Position numbers and translations under genes: made by a program
Origin: JAWXCF01 sp034440515
GTDB lineage: Bacteria; Bacteroidota; Bacteroidia; CAILMK01
DNA: 19,252 nucleotides
Reading direction: 5' to 3'
NCBI GenBank assembly: GCA_034440515.1
Contig: JAWXCF010000120.1
Coordinates: forward strand, 1-19,252
Shown: piece by piece, positions 6,860 to 13,475 of the stretch
Layout of the letters: each line of letters opens with the position of its first letter
How positions within the stretch are numbered: position 1 is the stretch's first letter
The notes under the pieces: model-generated
Database searches by the model: none
What the model was told of the DNA's origin: nothing
The model's input: only the letters and a program-made list of their open reading frames with translations

Positions 6860-8824
6860 CTAGCCAGTTACAGTTATACGTATTCTGCGTAAGTGGGGTC
6901 CAATATCTAATATGGCGATGCTGTTCTCTATGATGCTGACGGCTATCCACTTGGCAGATATATCGATAGGCTTAGTTACACTTAGCCACATATTTGGTTT
7001 TAGCATCCATTCTGCGGCTAAATAACTTATTTCAAATTTATTGAGCCAATCTGTGGCAATTTCCCATTGGTTTTGCGATTTTACAAGTGGTTTTAGGTTT
7101 TTGGCACCCGTTATTAATGTTGGTAACTCATCATTGTACAATCTAATTGGTTTAGCCTGTTGGTCATCTGCTATTGCCTCATTACTAATTAGAGAATAAA
7201 TCGACTGATATTCTAACCCACCTATTGTATTTAGCCAACACAATTGCAAGTTTTGACCGTTGCATTTATGCGTAAATGTCTGAGTGATACGCTGTGTCAC
7301 TAAATTAATATTATATAGCAATCCATATTCAGCCTTTATCCAAGTATTTAGGTCTGGTACTTCATCTAATATCGCTTCTAGGTAATTGTAAATAAGTGCT
7401 GGGCTTAGGTCTAGTATGTATAGTCCTCCATTTTTATTGCTGATAGGTGTAAACAAATCTATTTCAGCTATTAGCCCAACTAGGTTTTCAGTTTCACTTT
7501 TATATCTTAAGTTGATGCTCAGTTTATTAGGTTGAATGGCATCATTGGTAAGTATGTGATATTTATCTTGTTGATAGATGGTCAAATCTCTAAAGCTTTG
7601 TACCCGCCTGCTAAGTACTTTACTAGAATTGGTGCCTATAGAGTGAAAACTCAGTTTGTCTGCAACTAGGGGCAGATATTCCTTAGGCAAATCTGCATTT
7701 AGGGCAAAGTGCTGCGGTAGACAAGTACTTATATCATTCAGCTGAACATAAAATAGCTTGATTGTAATCTGGCTGTCAAATGTGCTTGGACCTATGAATC
7801 TAAACCTTAATCCAATTCCGTCTGCATTAAAGCTTAGATTACTTAGTTTTAGTATGTGTTTACTTTCAGTACCAAATGCAGGTACTGTCATCAATAGAAA
7901 CTCTCTGCCTACATCGTCAATCCCGACAACATCTATAACTATATCTCTTTGTAGTTCTGCTAATATTGCTACTATCCTCCAACTTAATAGGTAAATATTT
8001 ACAGCGGATATTTCCACGGCTTGCCATATTAACGCTGTACAGGCCTCACCACTAGGCAATATGTTCGCAAATACACAAGCATTGGAGTTGCTATACAACC
8101 AATTATCGCCAAAAATGGATTGTTGCCAATTATCTAAATGATTGCTAGCATTAGCAAATGATCCATTAATTAATAAATTGTCTGTTACAGCGCAGTCCTC
8201 TAATAGCGCGTAAGTATGGCTAATCTGTGTAAGATTATTACCACTCTGATTTTCAGTTGCCCAGTATTCATCAGTAATATAATATACATAACGTACCCAA
8301 GCCTTTGTAGGCTCTCTAATCCACAATTCACTAGAATAATCGTTACTTGGTGTCAATGATTTAAGACCTATTGTAGTACCAACATTGAACCTGTACTCAC
8401 CCAATTTATCAGCGTGCTGAATTATTATGCTCTGCCATTCCCACTTTTCTAAATTATTTGACCAAATAATTATCTGACATAGCAATCTATAATTAGCATA
8501 GTATCTATTTACAGACATATTGGCTAAGAATTCTCCTTGCCACAGTATATTAAGCTTAATTTGATTGCTGCCAAGGTCTGCGATAACTTTTACCACCCCA
8601 CTAAATTCACCATAGTTCTGAAGCCAAAGCGAATCTCCTATTTGCAATCCTTCATTTGCATTTAATTGTATTATTAATAATCCATCATTTAAATTTCTAC
8701 TTAGGCTATTAACAATCAGACTGGTTATTTCTTTGGCAGGGAGTATGTCGCTTGTTGCTTTAATATTTGATTCAGTGTTGTGAACTGCGATCCAATTTGG
8801 GGCAGTTTCTGTAATTTCTATCAT
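6860..8824 (-). CDS. Large tail-fibre/minor-tail-like protein with jelly-roll-like middle
   Basis: A 654-residue protein with no signal peptide or membrane helix. I do not recognise a named family. The N-terminal 150 residues look beta-rich, with GDSLWLQNYGEFSGVVKV and a tract NRYYANYRLLCQIIIW. Residues about 215-350 begin NLLINGSFANASNHLDNWQQ and continue as alternating strands to KLFYVQL. This is the typical opening and pattern of a carbohydrate-binding jelly roll (inference). The remaining 300 residues are again beta-rich and W/Y-rich. Such a layout is common in distal tail or fibre proteins of Bacteroidota phages. The gene starts 14 bases after the stop of the 152-residue gene, so the two are very probably co-transcribed with the chaperone-like frames further upstream. 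Alternative: a non-phage cytoplasmic or surface protein of unknown role. Confidence 0.55.
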   Translation of the reverse strand: MIEITETAPNWIAVHNTESNIKATSDILPAKEITSLIVNSLSRNLNDGLLIIQLNANEGLQIGDSLWLQNYGEFSGVVKVIADLGSNQIKLNILWQGEFLANMSVNRYYANYRLLCQIIIWSNNLEKWEWQSIIIQHADKLGEYRFNVGTTIGLKSLTPSNDYSSELWIREPTKAWVRYVYYITDEYWATENQSGNNLTQISHTYALLEDCAVTDNLLINGSFANASNHLDNWQQSIFGDNWLYSNSNACVFANILPSGEACTALIWQAVEISAVNIYLLSWRIVAILAELQRDIVIDVVGIDDVGREFLLMTVPAFGTESKHILKLSNLSFNADGIGLRFRFIGPSTFDSQITIKLFYVQLNDISTCLPQHFALNADLPKEYLPLVADKLSFHSIGTNSSKVLSRRVQSFRDLTIYQQDKYHILTNDAIQPNKLSINLRYKSETENLVGLIAEIDLFTPISNKNGGLYILDLSPALIYNYLEAILDEVPDLNTWIKAEYGLLYNINLVTQRITQTFTHKCNGQNLQLCWLNTIGGLEYQSIYSLISNEAIADDQQAKPIRLYNDELPTLITGAKNLKPLVKSQNQWEIATDWLNKFEISYLAAEWMLKPNMWLSVTKPIDISAKWIAVSIIENSIAILDIGPHLRRIRITVTG

Positions 8825-8838
8825 ATAGGTATGTTTGC

Positions 8839-9297
8839 TTATAGCTGAGTTAGATCTATTGGCGACTGCGTACAGGGCATAGTTGGACTAGTTACAATTA
8901 CATTTACTGAAACTCCGCAGTAACCAGATGCACACATTCTGGCAACAGGTTTGGCCCTTGCCTCTCCAAGTTTTACAGAGTATTCTCCATCTTGCCAATA
9001 TTCTAACAAAGATTCGGTTGTATGCAGTGCAGCCTCAGTGTAGTTGAGTATTTTAATGTTACTGGCTTGCACCCCAATTGGCCAAACTATATATAGGCGA
9101 AATGACGATTGCCTGTTGGTCGCGCTAACGCCAATTTGCCAATGTTCAGGCAAAGTACTTAGCCAAATAAGTCCAGTTTCAGCATCATCATTTACCACTC
9201 TATTTAGCTCTGCTAGTGTGCCACTATCTGGTCGCATTGCATAGGGAAACACATTGTTAGCCACTAAAGCCAACAAGGTATTATATACTTGTATCAT
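8839..9297 (-). CDS. Phage-structural-like hypothetical protein
   Basis: A 152-residue protein starting at a good ATG (MIQVYNTLLALVANNVFPYAM). No family is named with confidence. An N-terminal amphipathic helix is followed by beta-strand patterns (SSFRLYIVWPIG; NIKILNYTEAAL). A helix TTESLLEYWQDG leads to the C-terminal part KLGEARAKPVARMCASGYCGVSVNVIVTSP. The order of a short helix, strands, 'LLEYWQDG' and a final strand resembles small tail or head-completion proteins of siphophage-like elements. That is pattern similarity only. It contains a Cys pair (CASGYC). It sits between the chaperone-like frames (52-base gap) and the 654-residue gene (14-base gap), which supports a single operon. Confidence 0.55.
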   Translation of the reverse strand: MIQVYNTLLALVANNVFPYAMRPDSGTLAELNRVVNDDAETGLIWLSTLPEHWQIGVSATNRQSSFRLYIVWPIGVQASNIKILNYTEAALHTTESLLEYWQDGEYSVKLGEARAKPVARMCASGYCGVSVNVIVTSPTMPCTQSPIDLTQL

Positions 9298-9349
9298 TTT
9301 TATCGGGGAAGTAAAGTTTGGTTAAGGAATGACAGTAATGCTAAGTACT

Positions 9350-9547
9350 CTAGCTAATTATCTGTCTGCTATTTAGAAATCTTATGTAATTGTAAACCTC
9401 TCTAGTATTACACTCAGTCAATATCTTCTTTACTTTCAGTACATCGTGACCAGCCAATTCGCTCACTTGCATAAGTGAATCATTTAAATAAGGATTTAGG
9501 CTGCTTTGGTTTGAAGCATTGGTGTAGTGTTCAAGAAAGCTTGACAT
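9350..9547 (-). CDS. Downstream frame of a chaperone-like pair (GT-type extension)
   Basis: A 65-residue frame beginning at ATG 9547 (MSSFLEHYTNASNQ) that overlaps the end of the 170-residue frame by 52 bases in the -1 register. It ends in a small helical domain (LKVKKILTECNTREVYNYIRFLNSR). The reading frame stays open upstream across the T9 run at 9554-9562, so it can be reached by a -1 shift from the upstream frame. The junction reads ...AVAFF-FAR-MSSFLEH and the fusion is about 219 residues. In many tailed phages the tail assembly chaperones G and GT are made this way, with GT recruiting the tape-measure protein (family knowledge). It may be translated only as the fusion, or also from its own ATG. 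Confidence 0.55.
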   Translation of the reverse strand: MSSFLEHYTNASNQSSLNPYLNDSLMQVSELAGHDVLKVKKILTECNTREVYNYIRFLNSRQIIS

Positions 9548-10008
9548 ACGGGCAAAAAAAAAGCTACCGCTGGTAATATTTTATAAGCAGGCATTTTTTC
9601 TAATTGTCGTTTTAGTCTTTCTTTTTTAGAAACACTATTTGAGTGAATAATACTTGCAAATATTTCAGGAATGGCATTATAGGGTAGCTGTTGGTTGGTT
9701 TGTAGCATTAGCCTGATATACTCCATTGTACCTAGACTTAACTGACCTGGGTCTTGTGGTAATTCTATTTTTTTTAAAAGACTTATCCAAATGTTAGATT
9801 TTGGTTTGTGCGTTTGAATATAGTCTGTGCACCAGGCTGGGTTTAGCATTTCATCACAGTATTTTTTCAACTCTATGGCAGGTAGGGTATTAGCCTGATC
9901 TCTATTCATTCCACTGGCGGCAACCAGCATTTGCATTAGGCTCTCGTGTTGTTTATCGGGCTGTTTTGCTTGAAAATAATTTAAATATGCCTGCTGCCAT
10001 TGACACAA
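9496..10008 (-). CDS. Tail-assembly-chaperone-like protein (G-type frame)
   Basis: A 170-residue all-helical protein. The central part LGTMEYIRLMLQTNQQLPYNAIPEIFASII (92-121) and the end LEKMPAYKILPAVAFFLPVCQAFL (136-159) resemble, by eye, the small chaperone encoded ahead of tail genes in Bacteroidota phages; this is not certain. Near the end the minus strand has a T9 run, and the in-frame codons GCT TTT TTT give the slippery heptamer T-TTT-TTT at residues 149-151. The -1 frame continues into the 65-residue ORF. The start is uncertain: the first available codon is TTG at 10008. The frame stays open 17 codons further up (encoding ...YSQLSWLALCQWQQAY) to a stop at 10060-10062, with no ATG or GTG. 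The nearest promoter is beyond a terminator (10147-10188), suggesting attenuation. Confidence 0.55.
   Translation of the reverse strand: MCQWQQAYLNYFQAKQPDKQHESLMQMLVAASGMNRDQANTLPAIELKKYCDEMLNPAWCTDYIQTHKPKSNIWISLLKKIELPQDPGQLSLGTMEYIRLMLQTNQQLPYNAIPEIFASIIHSNSVSKKERLKRQLEKMPAYKILPAVAFFLPVCQAFLNTTPMLQTKAA
9554..9562 (-). promoter_or_regulatory. Probable programmed -1 frameshift site (T9 run)
   Basis: Nine T residues on the minus strand sit at the end of the 170-residue frame. They read in-frame as GC-T-TTT-TTT-TTG and contain the X-XXY-YYZ heptamer T-TTT-TTT. A small hairpin TCAAG-CTTT-CTTGA starts 11 bases after the heptamer. A slip of -1 enters the 65-residue frame directly. Confidence 0.5.
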
Positions 10009-10146
10009 TGCTAGCCACGATAATTGAGAATAATGTGTAGAAAATTTAAATTCATCGATTCAGTTTTTTTAAACTAAAGCGATAATGCTAATAGAGGTGA
10101 TTGATGTTTTAATTTTTTTTGAATGTTTCTATTTTGTCCATTTTTT

Positions 10147-10188
10147 AAAAAAAAAGCGGGCTGACCGTTTTCCCAAGACAGTCAGCCC
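10147..10188 (-). terminator. Strong intrinsic terminator/attenuator
   Basis: On the minus strand GGGCTGAC pairs with GTCAGCCC (10181-10188 with 10158-10165). Further pairing in the 15-base loop (GT, TT with AA, AC) lengthens the stem. GC and then a run of nine T residues (10147-10155) follow. It ends the short RNA starting near 10228 and would block entry into the tail-like genes unless read through. Confidence 0.88.
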
Positions 10189-10228
10189 AGAACCAGAAAC
10201 CAAACAAACCTTTCGTGTCTGACGACAC
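10148..10228 (-). ncRNA. Approximately 80-nt small RNA or leader RNA
   Basis: Between a full promoter (10233-10263) and a strong terminator (10147-10188) lies a transcript of about 80 nt with no ORF. Its 5' end forms GTGTC-gtca-GACAC (10215-10228). A single-stranded U/G-rich linker follows, and then the terminator hairpin. The size and two-hairpin layout are those of a bacterial sRNA. Because the tail-like operon has no other recognisable promoter, the alternative is a transcription-attenuation leader for that operon. I do not recognise an Rfam family from memory. Confidence 0.6.
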
Positions 10229-10232
10229 AGGA

Positions 10233-10263
10233 CAAAAGTATTACAATTATTCGGAATACCAAA
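10233..10263 (-). promoter_or_regulatory. Consensus promoter for the small RNA / tail-like operon
   Basis: The minus strand shows TTTG (10260-10263), exactly 19 bases, then TACTTTTG (10233-10240). This is a full match to the Bacteroidota TTTG-N19-TAnnTTTG consensus and is the best promoter in the window. Confidence 0.8.
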
Positions 10264-10518
10264 TTCATTTTTTAAAATTTACAAATAGTAAACTATTCAA
10301 TTTTTTACAATATTTAAGTTCGGCTATTCTGAACCCTATATTTATGACAAATGTTAGAAATGGGCATTTAGTTATTTATAAGAATAAAAATGGTAGAATT
10401 GATATATTGATATTTAATAAAAAATAGTACAGAATTTGTGCTATAGCAGGTTAATTACCTCATAGATATTTTTAATTATTTGCAATAAGTTAAAATATTG
10501 ACTTGAAATAAAATTTTA

Positions 10519-10551
10519 TTTGAGTTTTAAAAAGGCTTTTCATTAACTTTG
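10519..10551 (+). promoter_or_regulatory. Promoter of the coiled-coil/winged-helix gene
   Basis: TTTG (10519-10522), 21 bases, then TAACTTTG (10544-10551), an exact TAnnTTTG core. Transcription should start near 10557, after the ATG at 10554, which argues for the ATG at 10593 as the true start. Confidence 0.65.
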
Positions 10552-10592
10552 CTATGCATAATTATAATTTAATAGAGAATATTGTGAAAAAG

Positions 10593-11114
10593 ATGGCCCA
10601 AAATGAATACGAGACTTCAATTCGTGAAGCATTGGAGATGCAAGTAGAAGCATTGGAATTAAAATGCCGTGCATTGGAAACTAAGCTACAAGCAATAGAA
10701 ATGATGAACACCAATGTTGCCCTTTTGCGCAGTACACGTGAACAATATGGCGATAGAAGTCATCAGAAACAGGGCTATCACAGCAATGAACGTGATGCAT
10801 TACAACGTGCTCTTGAACCTGAAGTTCGCACCCTGATAGAAGATAAAGGTCGTAAAGTAAATAAGGCTACCATCAATGCATTGGTAAATATAATGTTGGT
10901 ATTGTTTGAACGTAAAAACGTAACTGGAAATGAAATGGTTGATTTAACTAAGGCATCCCGTGTTACTATAATGAGACATTTAGGTGACCTAAAAGAATAT
11001 GACCTAGTTACCCTAGACGGCAGCAAGCGTAAAGGATACTATATATTAACGGATTCTGGCTGTAAACTGTATGAGAGAAGCCGCCTAGAAGCTGGTTTAC
11101 CTGACGAAGATTAA
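10593..11114 (+). CDS. Coiled-coil plus winged-helix DNA-binding protein
   Basis: A 173-residue protein from the ATG at 10593 (MAQNEYETSIREALEMQ). An in-frame ATG at 10554 is too close to the promoter core to be in the message. Residues about 10-45 form a coiled coil with repeated EALEMQVEALELKCRALETKLQAIE heptads. A polar linker (REQYGDRSHQKQGYHSNERD) follows. The C-terminal half is a winged helix: KVNKATINALVNIMLVLFERKNVTGNEMVDLTKASRVTIMRHLGDLKEYDLVTL, then the wing DGSKRKGYYILTDSGCKLYE. This looks like a MarR/ArsR-type DNA-binding domain with an added dimerisation coil, and no effector domain is seen. The product is probably a transcription regulator. It is divergent from the small RNA and tail-like cassette, so it could control them (inference from position only). 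A terminator follows at 11148-11189. Confidence 0.75.
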   Translation: MAQNEYETSIREALEMQVEALELKCRALETKLQAIEMMNTNVALLRSTREQYGDRSHQKQGYHSNERDALQRALEPEVRTLIEDKGRKVNKATINALVNIMLVLFERKNVTGNEMVDLTKASRVTIMRHLGDLKEYDLVTLDGSKRKGYYILTDSGCKLYERSRLEAGLPDED

Positions 11115-11147
11115 ATACCTTAAGACATTATCATTGTCTAAATAAAT

Positions 11148-11189
11148 AACCTGTTATAAGCCAATACCGGCGACGTAGCAGGTTTTTTT
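11148..11189 (+). terminator. Intrinsic terminator of the winged-helix gene
   Basis: AACCTG (11148-11153) pairs with CAGGTT (11179-11184). A T-tract of seven bases begins inside the stem end. The loop is long (25 bases), so efficiency is uncertain. Confidence 0.7.
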
Positions 11190-11276
11190 ATGTGTACTAA
11201 ACTCGACAAATATCGATTCAACGCAGCCATATATAACTATTCCAAGCATATATGCTATAAGTTGGGAAAATAGTCG

Positions 11277-11284
11277 TACATTTG
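11277..11284 (+). promoter_or_regulatory. -7 promoter core of the helicase leader RNA
   Basis: TACATTTG exactly fits TAnnTTTG. No convincing TTTG is found at -33. A start near 11290 would place the structured RNA at the very 5' end of the transcript. Confidence 0.5.
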
Positions 11285-11289
11285 CAACT

Positions 11290-11504
11290 GCAAGCAGGTA
11301 CTATATAATACTTGTGGCACCAACTATTTTCTGAGTGGGATTTCTCTCCCGTTTGTTTTATCACGCTGACCAGCTTATTTATAGCTTTAGGGTCAGCCCA
11401 TAGTCCGGCGCCGCACCCTAATTAAAGGACTCCGGCTAGTGGGATGCAGTTTACTGCACAGGGTAACATAATCATAGTTTAAAAACTATGTGTGTTATTA
11501 GTAC
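11290..11504 (+). ncRNA. Structured RNA, possibly the long 5' leader of the DEAD-box gene
   Basis: GTACTA-ATAATAC (11298-11311, one bulged T) pairs over 13 bp with GTGTTAT-TAGTAC (11492-11504), closing a region of about 205 nt. Inside, GCACCAACTA (11317-11326) pairs with TAGTGGGATGC (11437-11447) with one mismatch and one bulge. Local hairpins are GGGA/TCCC (11337-11350), GCTGACC/GGTCAGC (11365-11397), AGTCC/GGACT (11402-11431), GCAG/CTGC (11446-11457) and CATAGTTT/AAACTATG (11473-11490). The stretch has no ORF and is GC-richer than its flanks. Several helices compete, for example TTAGGGT (11387-11393) with ACCCTAA (11415-11421). No terminator follows before the helicase ATG, which favours a 5' leader. 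A free-standing RNA such as a 6S-like RNA is the alternative. Confidence 0.55.
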
Positions 11505-11617
11505 AGTAAAGTGATAAATAGGAAATATTAATAATTTTATAAAACGACGCTTTATTGCACCAAATAAGTACACGATCCATTCGTATGCCCAAGTTGCAAT
11601 TAGGCAATTAACATTGA

Positions 11618-13447
11618 ATGGAAGAAGAAGTTAAATTTGCCGACTTAGGACTAAGTCCTTGGTTGATGAAAGGCCTAGAAGCCTTAGGATTTGAAAAGCC
11701 AACCCCTATACAGGCAGAGGCAATACCCCGATTGATGCAAGGCATCGACGTAATTGGACAAGCTCAAACAGGTACTGGTAAAACATTTGCTTTTGGGATA
11801 CCTTTATTAGAAAAAATTACCGACGAAAACTACACCCAAGGACTAATTATGTGCCCTACACGTGAGTTAGCTATGCAAGTAGCTGATGAGTTAGGTAAAC
11901 TAACCCACCAACGTAAAGGACTGAAAATACTACCCGTATACGGAGGAGCCAGCATAGACAAGCAAATACAAGGGCTAAGACGTGGCGCACAGTTGGTAGT
12001 AGGTACACCAGGTAGAATATTAGACCACCTAGACCGTGGTACGCTAAAGTTAGACCAAGTACATACCATTATATTAGATGAGGCTGATGAAATGTTGGAT
12101 ATGGGCTTCCGCGATGACATAGAAGCTATAATGCAAGAAATGCAAGGTGAAGACAGACAGACAGTCTTCTTTAGTGCTACTATGGCTAAGCCAATACTTG
12201 ACCTTGCTAAACGCTATATGCCGCAGCACGAAGTTATAAAAGTAGTGCGTACAGAGTTGACAGCCATCAACATCAAGCAGAGATACCTAGCCGTTAAGGA
12301 AAAAGATAAAGTTCAAGTACTACAACGTTTGGTTGACCTATATGAGCCAAAACTTTGTCTGGTATTTGCAAATACCAAGAAAAAAGTTGACGAAATAGTT
12401 GAGGATATGCAACGTAATGGCTTCTTTGCAGAGGCGCTTCACGGTGATATGCGCCAGGCAATGAGAACCCAAGTGATGAATAAATTTAGACAGGGGACCA
12501 TACAAATACTGGTAGCAACAGACGTAGCTGCACGTGGTATAGATGTAGATGACGTAGAAATGGTGGTAAACTATGACCTACCAATGGACAGCGAATACTA
12601 TGTACACCGTATAGGTAGAACAGGACGTGCCGGCAGATTAGGTGCAGCATTCAGTTTGGTAATTAGCCGTGATAGATCTAAAATAACTGCCATAGAGCGA
12701 TTTGCTAAAACAACCATTATTAGAGAAGATATTCCAAGTCTAACTTCAATTGAAGATGTCAAGAAAAATAACTTCTTTAATAAAATAGAAGTTACCATAG
12801 CTAATGGTGACTTAACCAAATACATAGACTGGGTAGAAGAGTATGAAGCTAAAGAAGAAGGTAATGACCCGAGGATATTAGCTGCAGCTCTAATCAAAAT
12901 GGAGATACATAAACTAATAGTAGCTGCAAGTGGAGGACAACTAGAAAGTGAGCGTACACAACACGATCATTGGGAAAGTGGATCTGGTTATTCTAATAAC
13001 GACAGCAACTACGGCGGTAAAACGGGTAGAGGTAGAGACAGCAAGCAAGAACGCTTTAGCAACAGTTTCAAAGACAGCACAAGACTATTCCTTAGCCTAG
13101 GTAAGAAAGACAGAATAATGCCTAAAGACATAGTAGGCGCTATAGTAAATGAGTGTAACCTGCCAGGCAGTGCCTTAGGTAGCATTGATTTATATGATGC
13201 TTATTGTTTTATAGATGTTGATACTAGATATACTGACGACATTATAAACGGTATGAAGAAAGCCCAAATTAAAGGTAAAACTTTTAACCTAGCAGTAGCT
13301 GAAAACAAGCCAGGTGGTGGCGGTAGCCGTGGTGGTGAACGCAACGAAAGTAGTGGTGGTCGTAGCGAAGGTAGCGGTGGTCGCAGCGAAGGCAGAGGAT
13401 TTGGTGGCGGCGGTGCAAAACGCGAAAGAAGACCTATCAAAAAATAA
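11618..13447 (+). CDS. deaD: DEAD-box ATP-dependent RNA helicase (DeaD/CsdA-like)
   Basis: A 609-residue helicase with every core motif: Q motif (FEKPTPIQ, 25-32), I (AQTGTGKT, 49-56), Ia (PTRELA), Ib (TPGR), II (DEAD, 154-157), III (SAT, 186-188), IV (LVFANT), V (ATDVAARGID, 300-309) and VI (HRIGRTGR, 330-337). A helical region (about 385-440) and a DbpA/CsdA-type RNA-binding fold (RLFLSLGKKDRIMPKDIVGAIVNECNL... to KTFNLAVAE, about 489-562) follow. The tail is rich in Gly/Arg/Ser (GGGGSRGGERNESSGG...KRERRPIKK). It unwinds structured RNA using ATP. In other bacteria DeaD/CsdA helps ribosome assembly and mRNA decay at low temperature. It has a 330-base upstream region without another promoter core, and a terminator follows its stop. 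The DeaD assignment rests on the RNA-binding domain. Confidence 0.95.
   Translation: MEEEVKFADLGLSPWLMKGLEALGFEKPTPIQAEAIPRLMQGIDVIGQAQTGTGKTFAFGIPLLEKITDENYTQGLIMCPTRELAMQVADELGKLTHQRKGLKILPVYGGASIDKQIQGLRRGAQLVVGTPGRILDHLDRGTLKLDQVHTIILDEADEMLDMGFRDDIEAIMQEMQGEDRQTVFFSATMAKPILDLAKRYMPQHEVIKVVRTELTAINIKQRYLAVKEKDKVQVLQRLVDLYEPKLCLVFANTKKKVDEIVEDMQRNGFFAEALHGDMRQAMRTQVMNKFRQGTIQILVATDVAARGIDVDDVEMVVNYDLPMDSEYYVHRIGRTGRAGRLGAAFSLVISRDRSKITAIERFAKTTIIREDIPSLTSIEDVKKNNFFNKIEVTIANGDLTKYIDWVEEYEAKEEGNDPRILAAALIKMEIHKLIVAASGGQLESERTQHDHWESGSGYSNNDSNYGGKTGRGRDSKQERFSNSFKDSTRLFLSLGKKDRIMPKDIVGAIVNECNLPGSALGSIDLYDAYCFIDVDTRYTDDIINGMKKAQIKGKTFNLAVAENKPGGGGSRGGERNESSGGRSEGSGGRSEGRGFGGGGAKRERRPIKK
13352..13393. 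repeat. Two 21-bp tandem repeats in the helicase RGG tail
   Basis: Two adjacent 21-bp units differ at three positions and encode SGGRSEG twice. A degenerate third copy lies just upstream. This suggests the tail grew by slippage and may vary in length between strains. Confidence 0.7.
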
Positions 13448-13475
13448 GTAAATAGCTTAATCTAATTTAGATATG

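Noticed and set aside
6860..10263. Contractile injection system or complete prophage
   Set aside because: No sheath, tube, baseplate, tape-measure, ATPase, terminase or integrase is visible in the window; only a tail-like subset can be argued.
10215..10427. 70-residue ORF on the plus strand
   Set aside because: It starts at a GTG inside the 5' hairpin of the small RNA, overlaps that RNA's promoter, has AT-driven composition (N, Y, I, K) and no promoter of its own. Probably not translated.
11290..11504. tmRNA, RNase P RNA, SRP RNA, TPP or cobalamin riboswitch
   Set aside because: None of the hallmark conserved strings of these RNAs is present in the segment, and it is too short for RNase P. 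6S RNA could not be excluded but is not called.
11830..12120. Minus-strand ORF inside the helicase gene, and similar antisense ORFs inside the phosphatase, peroxidase and glycosyltransferase genes
   Set aside because: These are frame shadows of well-supported genes, with unlikely composition and no promoter.
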